Shown here piece by piece: positions 1 to 11,003 of a stretch of 64,000 nucleotides of DNA (its first letter is position 1; the number at the start of each line of letters is the position of its first letter). The position numbers and the translations under genes are program-made. The notes beneath the pieces are model-generated. The model was not told where the DNA came from and did no database searches. It worked only from the letters and a program-made list of their open reading frames with translations. The DNA is from Dickeya dianthicola NCPPB 453 (lineage in GTDB: Bacteria; Pseudomonadota; Gammaproteobacteria; Enterobacterales; Enterobacteriaceae): assembly GCF_000365305.1 (NCBI RefSeq), contig NZ_CM001841.1, positions 1,414,697-1,478,696 of the forward strand, written 5' to 3'.

Positions 1-140
1 GATAACGGGGTCTGTCGTGCATGTCAAAGGTGTAAACCACATTTTTGACGCGTTTGGTGAGGGAATGCGCAATATGCCGACTTTTTCACACGATCATTTT
101 GATTGAGCTGGGTTTTATGTTGTGTCGCAGTGATAAAACC

Positions 141-174
141 GCCGGCCGGCAGCAGCGCGATGCTGCCGGCCGGC
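141..174 (-). terminator. Hairpin downstream of lacZ
   Basis: A perfect 14-bp inverted repeat (141-154 with 161-174, 6-nt loop) lies just after the lacZ stop codon on the minus strand. It is followed by a short T-containing stretch (GGTTTTATC), so it is a plausible but not textbook intrinsic terminator. Bases 1-140 hold no gene that I can support. Confidence 0.6.
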
Positions 175-178
175 GAGG

Positions 179-3331
<3,153 letters not shown>

Positions 3332-3334
3332 TTA

Positions 3335-3374
3335 TTGGCTGAAAGTGAGTGGTATTGGCTGAAAGTGAGGAGCT
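3335..3374. repeat. Two-copy 20-bp direct repeat in the lacZ leader
   Basis: The block ttggctgaaagtgag occurs at 3335 and again at 3355 with a 20-bp period. It lies between the lac operator and the lacZ start codon, so it lengthens the transcribed leader. Confidence 0.8.
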
Positions 3375-3403
3375 GAAAGCGCCTGACCGGCGGATACCCA
3401 TAA

Positions 3404-3423
3404 TTTGTTATCCGCTCACAATT
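3404..3423 (-). promoter_or_regulatory. lac operator (LacI binding site)
   Basis: On the minus strand this reads AATTGTGAGCGGATAAC followed by AAA, essentially identical to the E. coli O1 operator (AATTGTGAGCGGATAAC then AATT). It lies between lacI and lacZ, about 90 bp upstream of the lacZ start, where a repressor would block lacZ transcription. No second operator was found by eye. Confidence 0.85.
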
Positions 3424-3515
3424 TTACCGGCAGGATCGCGGCTTGCCGGGCGCGAGTAAAGTGTAAGGGCGCCGGAAAGTGGCGTCGATCACAAAACCGG
3501 CGTCGGGAAAATGGG

Positions 3516-4589
3516 TTAGCGTTGTAATTGCCGCGCCAGCGTAATCAGCTGCTGCGCCACATCCTGCGGCGACAGCATTGAAGGCTGCCAGGCGGCGGTG
3601 GTCTGGCGGGGGATCAGCGTGGTTTTCAGCCGCAGCGGGGCGGGGGGGTGCGGGTGTTGCAGGCATTCCAGCAGCCGGTTGACGCTTTCCCGGCCCAGTT
3701 GCCGGAAGTCCTGACGGATGGTGGTCAGCGGCGGCTGGAAATAGGCGCTGTCGCGGGTGTCGTCAAAGCCGATTACCGAGATCTGTTCCGGTACGCGCAG
3801 GCCATACTCGTGGATGGCCCGCAGGACGCCCAGCGCCATTTGATCGTTGGCGACGGCAATGGCGGTCGGGCGCAGCGAATTCGCCAGCAGCAGATGCGCC
3901 TGCTGATAACCGGCACTGGCGCTCCAGTCGCCTTCCGCCGTGGCGCAGGGCGTCAGCAGGTGGGCGGCCAGCGCCTGCTGCCAGCCTTCGTAGCGCAGCC
4001 GGGCGGACACCGAGCTTTGCGGGCCGGCAAGCAAGGCTATCCGGCGATGGCCCAGCGTCACCAGATGATCAATAGCCAGCTTGGCGCCCTGATGTGGGTC
4101 GAATATCACGCTTGGCAGGTCGGCGGTGGGGGACGTGTCAAGAAACAGCGCCGGTGTGGCGCCGCACAGCTGGTGGATTTGCTCGGCCGCCTCCTGTTCC
4201 AGCGGCACGTTGACTATCACGCCGTCTACCCGTTGCGCCAGCAGTTCATTAACGGCGCGCTGAACGTCATTGCCATCGGCGGCGCGCAGCATAGATATCA
4301 CCACGTTGAATCCCAGTTCGCTGGCGGTGGTTTTAATGGCGGCGGCAATTTGGGAGGGCGCGTGCAGCGACAGGTCGATGGTCGCCAGACCGAGGGTGGT
4401 GGCGCTGTGGCGCGCCAGTTGCTGGGCTACCCGGTTGGGGATGTAGTGGAGCGCGGCCATCGCTTGCTCCACTTTCCCCCGGGTACGGTGTGAGACATGA
4501 GGCGCCTGATTCAGCACCCGGGAGACGGTCTGGTACGACACGCCGGCGTAAGCCGCTACGTCATTGAGCGTTACTGGTTTCGCTTTCAT
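3516..4589 (-). CDS. lacI: Lac repressor
   Basis: LacI-family transcriptional repressor of 357 residues. The N-terminus has the LacI helix-turn-helix (VTLNDVAAYAGVSYQTVSRV) and hinge segment (YIPNRVAQQLA). A periplasmic-binding-protein-like inducer domain follows, with LacI signatures such as LHAPSQI, LLAGP-SSVSARLR and VANDQMALG. A C-terminal tail resembling the leucine-rich tetramerisation helix (QQLITLARQLQR) is present. It lies directly upstream of lacZ in the same orientation, and the recognisable operator at 3404-3423 supports its assignment as the true lac repressor rather than a paralogue. Confidence 0.93.
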   Translation of the reverse strand: MKAKPVTLNDVAAYAGVSYQTVSRVLNQAPHVSHRTRGKVEQAMAALHYIPNRVAQQLARHSATTLGLATIDLSLHAPSQIAAAIKTTASELGFNVVISMLRAADGNDVQRAVNELLAQRVDGVIVNVPLEQEAAEQIHQLCGATPALFLDTSPTADLPSVIFDPHQGAKLAIDHLVTLGHRRIALLAGPQSSVSARLRYEGWQQALAAHLLTPCATAEGDWSASAGYQQAHLLLANSLRPTAIAVANDQMALGVLRAIHEYGLRVPEQISVIGFDDTRDSAYFQPPLTTIRQDFRQLGRESVNRLLECLQHPHPPAPLRLKTTLIPRQTTAAWQPSMLSPQDVAQQLITLARQLQR

Positions 4590-4675
4590 GGTTCTCTGTT
4601 AATCAGCCCCTGTATTGTCACCTTGCGTTATCATACCAAAGGCTGGCGACAGCAGCTGCGACCGGCAGAGAAAAA

Positions 4676-5434
4676 TTACGCCGCGACCGGCGGATGCGTC
4701 ACTTGCTGGTAATACCAGGCGATGGTTTTTCTGATCAGCGCATCGGTGGCATCCAGATAGGCGTCCGGCTCGGCGATGGCTTCCGGCTCCAGAATCAGCG
4801 GCAGTTCGGTGCAGCCCAGAATGATTTTCTCCACGCCCCGTTGTCGCAGCGCGGCAACCACCGGCAGCAACCGCGCCCGGGCCTGCGCGACATCGCCGGC
4901 CTTGTAAGCATAGATGCTGCTCATCACCGCGTCCTGCTGCTCGTCGGTCGGTAATGTGCAGCGCACCTGCTGGCCGGCCAGCGCGTGCTGGTAAATTTCG
5001 CCGCGCACGGTGGCGGTGGTGGCCAGAATGGCGACGTGACGGACGCGCTGCTCAGCCACCTGCTGACAGGTGGCGTCAATAATGCTGATCATCTCCAACT
5101 GGGTATGCCTTTTCAAATCGTCAAACCAGTAATGCGCGGTATTGCAGGGAATGATGATGCAGGTGGCGCCGGCTCTCTCCAGAATTTTCATGTACTCCAC
5201 CATTTTCTTCAGCGGCGAGGCGCTGTGATTGAGAATGCACTGGGTGCGATCGGGAATATCCGGGATAGAAACCGCGATCATCGGAATATGTTCCTGATCC
5301 TTTCTGGCCGGAGTATGCCGGATGAGTTTTTGCATGGCATCCACGGTCGCACCGGGTCCCATGCCGCCAAGAATGCCGACTACAGGATTCACGTTTTCCG
5401 CCTCATTGATGGTGTGTTGGAGTGGAAAAATCAT
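4676..5434 (-). CDS. Aspartate/glutamate racemase family protein
   Basis: Cytoplasmic PLP-independent amino-acid racemase of the Asp/Glu racemase superfamily. The product carries the N-terminal ILGGMGPGATVD motif and the two catalytic-cysteine motifs IIPCNTAHYWFDDL and ILGCTELPLIL. The frame is open further upstream, but that part overlaps the divergent regulator's promoter. ATG 5434 (252 residues) is chosen, although a GTG at 5392 with a better ribosome-binding site (AGGCGG) gives a family-typical N-terminus and may be the real start. It is divergent from a LysR regulator, which probably controls it. A paralogue lies at 42529-43257. Substrate is unknown (Asp, Glu or another amino acid). Confidence 0.88.
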   Translation of the reverse strand: MIFPLQHTINEAENVNPVVGILGGMGPGATVDAMQKLIRHTPARKDQEHIPMIAVSIPDIPDRTQCILNHSASPLKKMVEYMKILERAGATCIIIPCNTAHYWFDDLKRHTQLEMISIIDATCQQVAEQRVRHVAILATTATVRGEIYQHALAGQQVRCTLPTDEQQDAVMSSIYAYKAGDVAQARARLLPVVAALRQRGVEKIILGCTELPLILEPEAIAEPDAYLDATDALIRKTIAWYYQQVTHPPVAA

Positions 5435-5543
5435 CGCACAGCGCCCGAAAATGTGAATTGCGAAATTCCCATCTTCTATGTATTTTTTGCATAACTCCGC
5501 TAGCATTATGCGCGTAATGCGTTTTCCTGAAAGGTGGTCGTGG

Positions 5544-6437
5544 ATGCTGAATAATATTGAAACCAAATGGTTATACGATTTTATCGCCCTGGAGGAGCAC
5601 CGCAGTTTTACGCTGGCGGCCGAGACGCGCAACATTTCCCAGTCGTCATTCAGCCGACGAATCCGGGCGCTGGAAGAGGCGGTGGGGTTCGATATTTTCG
5701 ACCGTGGCGCCCAGCCGTTGCAACTGACCGAGCAGGGCAAGATTTTTCACGCTCACATCCGCAATACCCTCGATGATCTGGAATACCAGATTCACAAACT
5801 GCACGGCGGCAGCCATTACAAGAACAAGATAACGATTGCGGCGGCGCATTCGCTGTCGGTGTTTGTGATGCCGGAATTGCTGAAAAGTGTGCCGGATGTG
5901 CAAGAGAAAATCTTCTATGTTGAATCCATCGATGTTGATGATGCGGTACTCAATCTGAAAGAAGGGCGCAGCGATTTTATTTTCTCGTTTTACAACGAGG
6001 AACTGATGTCGGAGCCGTTTCGCCATACCCGCATCATGGATTCCACCCTGTACCCGGTGTGCGCCTGCGATGCGGCCGGCAAGCCGTTGTTTGACATTCG
6101 GGCCGCCGGGCTGCCGCTGCTCAATTACACCGACACCAGCTACATGGGGCGTCAGGTCAATCGCTACCTCTCCACGCTGGCATCGGAGCGTTTTACCGTG
6201 AGTTTTGTCTCCTCAATGAGTGATTTACTCAAACGCATGGTTAAGCAGGGGCACGGTATCGCCTGGCTGCCGGATTACTCGATCCGTGATGAGCTGGCGC
6301 ACAAGCAACTGGTGGTGCTGAAACTGGATAACGCCGTGATGAAGATGCCGGTGTATTTGTATCGGCTGGATGCCCGGTTGAACGTGGCGTCGGAGTCATT
6401 CTGGCGAGCGATGACGGCGCTGCGCCCGGCGCCATAA
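5544..6437 (+). CDS. LysR-type regulator, HypT/YjiE-like
   Basis: DNA-binding transcriptional regulator of 297 residues. An N-terminal winged helix-turn-helix (FTLAAETRNISQSSFSRRI) is followed by a LysR substrate-binding domain. The N-terminal NIETKWLYDF, the QLTEQGKIFH segment and the LNY-SYMGR and GIAWLPDYSI motifs resemble E. coli HypT, a hypochlorite-responsive LysR protein. Whether this protein senses oxidants cannot be told from sequence. The start at 5544 is preceded by AAGGTGG; the open frame continues upstream to 5478 without homology. It is divergent from the racemase at 4676-5434 with a 109-bp spacer, the usual arrangement for a LysR regulator and its target. Confidence 0.88.
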   Translation: MLNNIETKWLYDFIALEEHRSFTLAAETRNISQSSFSRRIRALEEAVGFDIFDRGAQPLQLTEQGKIFHAHIRNTLDDLEYQIHKLHGGSHYKNKITIAAAHSLSVFVMPELLKSVPDVQEKIFYVESIDVDDAVLNLKEGRSDFIFSFYNEELMSEPFRHTRIMDSTLYPVCACDAAGKPLFDIRAAGLPLLNYTDTSYMGRQVNRYLSTLASERFTVSFVSSMSDLLKRMVKQGHGIAWLPDYSIRDELAHKQLVVLKLDNAVMKMPVYLYRLDARLNVASESFWRAMTALRPAP

Positions 6438-6442
6438 AAAAA

Positions 6443-6645
6443 TGTCCGCTGTCAAGCCCCTGATGGAGTCGAGGATGGATTGCAGCGGCCCTTCCCAGAG
6501 CATCGAGGAACCGGCATCAGATCGGGAAACGGCGTTTCCAGCGCGTCCACCAGCCGGTAGCCCGTGCCGTCGCGGGAGAGGGGGTCGATATGGCGCTTAC
6601 GGCTACGGCCCGCGATCAGCATCTAAACGTCTTGCGCAACCGTAC
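6443..6645 (-). pseudogene. Remnant of trbB 3' end and trbC 5' end (conjugation genes)
   Basis: No intact ORF spans this stretch. One minus-strand frame reads AQDV, a TAG stop, then LIAGRSRKRHIDPLSRDGTG and YRLVDALE. This resembles the C-terminus of the TrbB conjugative ATPase, where an IAGRG..RR segment near the end is typical. Just downstream a second frame, starting at ATG 6503 (preceded by SDAGSS), reads MLWEGPLQSILDSIRG. That resembles the start of mature TrbC/VirB2-like pilin (typically PWEGPLQ-ILDSI-GPVA). The order trbB then trbC matches Trb-type secretion loci of IncP plasmids and Tn4371-like integrative elements. The assignment rests on remembered family motifs only. Confidence 0.45.
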
Positions 6646-6759
6646 GTTTGTCGTATCCGGCCGGAATCGCCGAAGATTTCCCGGAGAAGACACCCTCTTC
6701 TCGGTGGGAGCGAAGCAGGTCGCCTATTCCACCAAGTGAGGGCGCACACAAGTGGGAAG

Positions 6760-7569
6760 TTATGCGGGTTGGAACGCGAGCTTCAGCTCGGGATACCACT
6801 TGTCGGTGATGGTTGCGATGAAACGTCCCAGGTTCGGCAGCGTGCGGGCGAAGTCAGTGATCTCCGGGTGCATACCGCGCGCCTGGAAGAACGCTTGGGT
6901 GAAGCCGAAGACGGCCGCGTCATAGGAACTCGGGTGATCGTTGCCGAGAAGGAAGCGCTTGTCGCCAATGAGTACATCGATTGCGGCCAGATCTTGACTT
7001 GCCTTGTCGATAATCTCGGCTTCGGTAAAGCGCGCAATGCCCTGGTCGAAGCAGCGCTTGCGGAAGTCTTCCCGACGAACCCGCAGCGCCTCCTGAATCT
7101 CAGCCGGCAGCGCACTAAGATCGCCGACCATGGTCTTCATGAGGAAATCCCAGCCGCTTTGGTCGAAGAACTCGTAGTAGATGATGACCCAGTAAAGGTG
7201 GTCTTCGAGCGTGCCCTGAACCACTTGGCCCAGAGCCTTCTGCTCGGCGGTCAACTGCGCATCAGGGTCCCCCAAAGTGCGCTTGAGATAGTCGATGATG
7301 AGGCCGCTGTCGGCAATTTGCGTGTCGCCGACGCTGATGAAGGGTACCTTGCCGCGCGGTCCAACGTCGGGAACGGGTACCGAAACGAGCTCATGCTTGA
7401 CGCCGAAGATCCGGAAATAGGCTTGAAGTTTCGAGGCAAAGGGGGAAAGGCTCGCGACGAAAGACGACAGGTCATTCTCAGCGAGCGTGACCGCGTTCAG
7501 TTTCAAGACGGTGTCGGCGTCGATCCGGAGGTCGTTATACGGGTTCAGGTAGACGGGATACTGCTTCAT
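6760..7569 (-). CDS. Glutathione S-transferase family protein
   Basis: Predicted cytoplasmic glutathione transferase of 269 residues. The N-terminal thioredoxin-like domain contains a beta3-beta4 segment with a cis-proline-type motif (VGPRGKVPFISVGDTQIADS), followed by an all-helical C-terminal domain with an FLLGNDHPSSYDAAVFG segment like the N-capping region of GSTs. The ATG at 7569 is chosen; the frame is open to 7644 but that part overlaps the putative operator. It is divergent from a TetR regulator. Codon and base composition differ from the flanking enterobacterial genes, and the conjugation remnant immediately downstream supports horizontal origin. Substrate is unknown. Confidence 0.85.
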   Translation of the reverse strand: MKQYPVYLNPYNDLRIDADTVLKLNAVTLAENDLSSFVASLSPFASKLQAYFRIFGVKHELVSVPVPDVGPRGKVPFISVGDTQIADSGLIIDYLKRTLGDPDAQLTAEQKALGQVVQGTLEDHLYWVIIYYEFFDQSGWDFLMKTMVGDLSALPAEIQEALRVRREDFRKRCFDQGIARFTEAEIIDKASQDLAAIDVLIGDKRFLLGNDHPSSYDAAVFGFTQAFFQARGMHPEITDFARTLPNLGRFIATITDKWYPELKLAFQPA

Positions 7570-7664
7570 ATCAACTCCATAGGACAATAAATCAGGGATG
7601 TGGAACGCCGGAAGTAGATCCGGCGGGAAAGCGCGACGGATCAATTTGATGACTTGCTGTCGCT

Positions 7665-7690
7665 ATTTATGTACTGTATTGAACATAAAT
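7665..7690. promoter_or_regulatory. Inverted repeat, probable TetR operator
   Basis: Perfect 8-bp arms ATTTATGT (7665-7672) and ACATAAAT (7683-7690) separated by 10 nt lie in the 146-bp gap between the divergent glutathione transferase and TetR genes. This is the usual position of an autoregulatory TetR-family operator controlling both genes. Binding is inferred. Confidence 0.6.
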
Positions 7691-7715
7691 AAGTCGATCA
7701 AGGATTATTTGCGAA

Positions 7716-8357
7716 ATGGTACAAAATAAAAAGCAAGGGGGCCCTCGCCCCCGCGGACGCCCGCGAAAATTCAATGAGGCCGAGGTTGTGGAACGAGCGC
7801 GTGACGTGTTTTGGAATTACGGGTATGCCGCAAGCTCGCTGGATGACCTCGCTGCAGCGACCGGGCTCAACCGCCCAAGCCTCTATGCGGCCTTCGGCGA
7901 CAAGCATGCGCTGTACCTGCGCGCGCTTGAGGAAAACCGTGTGTGGTCGGTCGAGGGGATTCGGCTGCGCATGACCGGCACCAAGCCCCTGCGTGAATTG
8001 CTCCGAGACTTTCTGATCGAGGCAGCGGAGAGCACGCTGGCAGGAGCTATGGGGGCGCGAGGCTGCTTCATTGTCTGCACGGCGGTAACCGAGTCGCTTC
8101 GCGATCCCGAAACGCGCGCCATCGCGGCGGGCTATGTCGCCGATGTTGACCGTGCTTTTCGCGAACGATTCGAGCGATCAAAGGATGAACTTAATGTTGG
8201 CGTGGACCCCTCATCTGCCTCCGCCGTGGCGTCGGCGATGTTGCAGACGCTGGCAGTGCGGGCGCGGACCGGCAGTGGACGCGAAGAACTGGTGAGCATC
8301 GTGGACGCCGCCGTCATTGCGATCTGCGGTCAGGCCGGCGGGGGAGTTAGGTCGTGA
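7716..8357 (+). CDS. TetR/AcrR family regulator
   Basis: Transcriptional repressor of 213 residues. A basic N-terminus (RPRGRPRKF) precedes the TetR helix-turn-helix (YAASSLDDLAAATGLNRPSL then YAAFGDK), and the remaining helices form the ligand-binding domain. It is divergent from the glutathione transferase gene, with an inverted repeat in the gap, so it probably represses that gene and itself. The stop codon overlaps the GTG start of a broken quinone oxidoreductase gene, suggesting that the ancestral operon was regulator plus oxidoreductase. The inducer is unknown. Confidence 0.87.
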   Translation: MVQNKKQGGPRPRGRPRKFNEAEVVERARDVFWNYGYAASSLDDLAAATGLNRPSLYAAFGDKHALYLRALEENRVWSVEGIRLRMTGTKPLRELLRDFLIEAAESTLAGAMGARGCFIVCTAVTESLRDPETRAIAAGYVADVDRAFRERFERSKDELNVGVDPSSASAVASAMLQTLAVRARTGSGREELVSIVDAAVIAICGQAGGGVRS

Positions 8358-8515
8358 GGGCGGTGGTGTTCGATATTGGTGGTGCGCCCGAGTCGTAGCG
8401 CAGCACTGAATTGCCCGATCTCCGTCCGGGTGACATCACAGTCTTGATCCGCGTCGAGGCGATCAGTATCGAAGGCGGCGATCTTGCCGACTGGAGGACA
8501 GGCAGGACACGCTAG
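8354..8515 (+). pseudogene. Truncated quinone oxidoreductase/alcohol dehydrogenase family gene
   Basis: A GTG start overlapping the TetR stop codon opens a frame reading MRAVVFDIGGAPES, an in-frame TAG at 8396, then ELPDLRPGDITVLIRVEAIS and IEGGDLADW before another stop at 8513. This matches the N-terminal approximately 45 residues of zinc-binding or quinone-type MDR oxidoreductases (MRAVVFD.FG.PEVL...VLVRVEA). The remaining approximately 270 residues, including the NADP-binding fold, are absent, so the gene is dead. Confidence 0.7.
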
Positions 8516-8752
8516 CCAATCGCCTTGTTCCACTGCTTTCCCTGTTGCCACGACACTACTCCACCGCGCACGGTCGCGGCGAGCTGCTGCCCCAAGCGGG
8601 GGTCGATGACCGGCCGGCGTAATCTTGCATAGGAAGCCGGGTCACGTTTCAGAAAGTACCGGCATATGTTGAACTCGCCTAATTCATTGATAAAAATATT
8701 GTATCTGACGGCGACGTAGTGCAGCGAAGTGCAGTGCCGGAGTCATCCTGAA
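8516..8752. other. Spacer with no intact gene
   Basis: No complete gene is visible. The minus strand stays open across about 8530-8740 without a start codon (segments FCRYFLKRDPASYARLRRPV and IDPRLGQQLAATV). It could be a further decayed gene from the foreign patch, but I do not recognise the family. Confidence 0.4.
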
Positions 8753-8780
8753 ATAAAAAAACAGCGGCCGGAGCCGCTGT
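8753..8780 (-). terminator. Intrinsic terminator of the DAACS symporter gene
   Basis: On the minus strand an 8-bp GC-rich stem (ACAGCGGC with GCCGCTGT, 4-nt loop) is followed by a T-rich run, 29 bp after the symporter stop codon. This is a standard rho-independent terminator. Confidence 0.85.
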
Positions 8781-8808
8781 AGGAGGATGAGCTGAATTCC
8801 GTGCGGAA

Positions 8809-10098
8809 TCAGGCGTCTTGTCTGGCTTGTTGCAGCACCACGTCCGCCTCGGCTTCTTCCTCGTCGTCAGTGATGTCTTTTTCCAGACTGGCCACCACGG
8901 CGGTCGAGATACTGTTGCCGATAACGTTGGTCGCAGTGCGGCCCATATCCAGGAACTGGTCGATGCCCAGAATCAGCAGGATGCCGGCTTCCGGCAGGCT
9001 GAACATCGGCAGAGTGGCGGCTACCACCACCACGGAGGCGCGCGCCACGCCCGCCATGCCTTTACTGGTGATCATCAGCGTCAGCAGGATCAGGATCTGC
9101 TGGGTCAGGCTCAGGTCAATATTGTACGCCTGAGCAATGAACAGGATAGCGAACGACTGGTACATCATGGAGCCGTCCAGATTGAAGGAGTAACCCAGCG
9201 GCAGCACAAAGCTGGTGATCTTCTTTGGTACGCCGAAACGCGTCAGGGCATCCATCGTTTTGGGGTAGGCCGACTCGCTGCTGGCGGTGGCGAACGCCAG
9301 CATGGTGGGTTCGCGAATCAGACGGGCCAGCACCGCGATGGAACGGCCGAGGAACGCATAACCCACCAGGAACAGCACCGTCCACAGCAGCGCCAGGCCG
9401 AGATAGAACTCGCCGATAAGCTTGCCGAAGTCATAAATCAGGCCCAGACCCTGCGTGGTGATGGCGGAGGCAATCGCGGCGAACACGGCGATCGGCGCCA
9501 GCGCCATCACGTAGTCGGTCACGCGGAACATCACTTTGGCCAGCTCTTCGATGGTGGACAGAATGAAGTTGGCCTGCTTGTTATGGTGTTTGACGTAAGC
9601 CAGCGCGGAGCCGAAGAACAGCGAGAACACCAGAATCTGCAGGATTTCGTTGTTGGCCATCGCTTCCACGATGCTTTTCGGGAAGATATGACTGATGAAG
9701 TTTTTCAGCGTGAAGCCATCGGTATTCAGACCGGTGGTGATCGGGTTGACCGGAGCGACCAGATTCATGCCGACGCCCGGCTGGAAGAAGTTCGCCAACA
9801 TCATACCGATCAACAACGACAGGAACGACGCGGTAACGAACCAGGTCATCGCTTTCAGGCCGACGCGGCCCACGGCAGAAGAGTTACCCATGCTGGCCAG
9901 GCCGGAAACCAGAGTGGCGAACACCAGCGGTGCGATGATCATTTTGATCAGGCGCAGGAAGATGTCGGTAACCATATTAAAGTAAGACGCCACTTCTTTG
10001 GCTCGGGCGCCGTCCAGATAGGTGTGGCATGCCCAGCCAATCAGAATACCGAGCACGATCGCCAGCATTATCTGTATTAATAACTTCTGCCTTTGCAT
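8809..10098 (-). CDS. Dicarboxylate/amino acid:cation symporter (DAACS family)
   Basis: Inner-membrane symporter of 429 residues, related to GltP, GltT and DctA, which import glutamate, aspartate or C4-dicarboxylates with H+ or Na+. The characteristic HP1 serine motif (TASSESAYPKTMDAL), the TM7 region (GYSFNLDGSMMYQS) and the TM8 segment (LGIDQFLDMGRTATNVIGNS) are present. The start at 10098 gives MQRQKLLIQIMLAIVLG, a normal first helix; the frame extends 12 residues further without homology. It is distinct from the clear GltP orthologue at 33619-34935, so its substrate need not be the same. The C-terminus is acidic. Confidence 0.9.
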   Translation of the reverse strand: MQRQKLLIQIMLAIVLGILIGWACHTYLDGARAKEVASYFNMVTDIFLRLIKMIIAPLVFATLVSGLASMGNSSAVGRVGLKAMTWFVTASFLSLLIGMMLANFFQPGVGMNLVAPVNPITTGLNTDGFTLKNFISHIFPKSIVEAMANNEILQILVFSLFFGSALAYVKHHNKQANFILSTIEELAKVMFRVTDYVMALAPIAVFAAIASAITTQGLGLIYDFGKLIGEFYLGLALLWTVLFLVGYAFLGRSIAVLARLIREPTMLAFATASSESAYPKTMDALTRFGVPKKITSFVLPLGYSFNLDGSMMYQSFAILFIAQAYNIDLSLTQQILILLTLMITSKGMAGVARASVVVVAATLPMFSLPEAGILLILGIDQFLDMGRTATNVIGNSISTAVVASLEKDITDDEEEAEADVVLQQARQDA

Positions 10099-11003
10099 AT
10101 AAACCTCATGTTGATGAATGTATTCAGACAACACACAGTGTTATTGCAGCGTAGCGGTCAGCGATGTCGTGAGACATACGCAGTCGATACCCTGATTTGT
10201 TTGTGAGGTGTTGTGTCTGCCGCGCAAAATACTACAACGAAATCGGATTTTTGCCCTTTTTTTCTGCTAATAAAATGAAATACATCACTGAATGAGGCCA
10301 AAATCGCGTTATTTCTCTGCTAATTATGGATAAAGACCTTTCCAGTTGTAGGTTTATTTATCCCTGTAATTTTATATTTATCAAGCAATTATATTTTTAT
10401 TGCAGTAAGGAGGTGGGGGATTTTTGTGTTAATAATAAGTTTTTCTTATATCACTGTCTGAGTCAGCAATAAATCAAATAATCGTCGCTGAACTATTTTT
10501 ATCCGCTCATGATTTTATTAGTGGTTGATGACATGAGTGATTAATAAACGGTAATTACCCTTCTGGTCATGAAAATATAATCTGGCGTAATACCGGACAG
10601 CTGGTATCGCAATTGAATAAAAATAGCAGTAATTTTAATGACCTGCTTTAGTTGCATCGGACGGGGCCATAACTGTTATTTTCTTCTTGCGGGATGTCAT
10701 TGGAATGTTGCATTTTGGTTTTTATATGGCGGTGTTTTAATCAACTTAGCGTAATGACGAAGCGCGAAGACAATTATTGCTTTAGCCAGCATCTATTGTT
10801 TTAGCCAGCATTGGTAATGGCGTCTGTATAAAATACACCCAAAATAGTAAACAATACTTATTATTATCTGCCGCGACAGGCGATAACGTGAAGTATGACG
10901 GGTATAGCACGATTCAGATCAAGCTATTGGTGAGGCGACGTGTCATTTCGCCGGTGAAGCACTTACACTATTTCCCCACACTATCTATGGAAATTGGATT
11001 ACG
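10099..11003. other. AT-rich intergenic region upstream of fhlA
   Basis: About 900 bp without a convincing ORF, between two divergent genes. It is markedly AT-rich compared with the flanking genes and contains a two-copy 19-bp repeat at 10776-10813. It must hold the promoters of the DAACS symporter and fhlA, but I could not identify either with confidence. Confidence 0.6.
10776..10813. repeat. Two-copy 19-bp direct repeat
   Basis: The unit attgctttagccagcatct at 10776 is followed directly by attgttttagccagcattg at 10795, with a 19-bp period and three differences. It is intergenic, about 200 bp upstream of fhlA. Confidence 0.85.

Noticed and set aside
6442-7590. A 382-codon plus-strand frame across the foreign patch
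   Set aside because: It runs antisense to the glutathione transferase, which has a recognisable fold and good codon pattern.
8818-10080. A 420-codon open frame on the plus strand opposite the DAACS symporter
   Set aside because: It is the antisense shadow of a clearly recognisable transporter gene; its translation is rich in His, Gln and Arg and lacks domain motifs.
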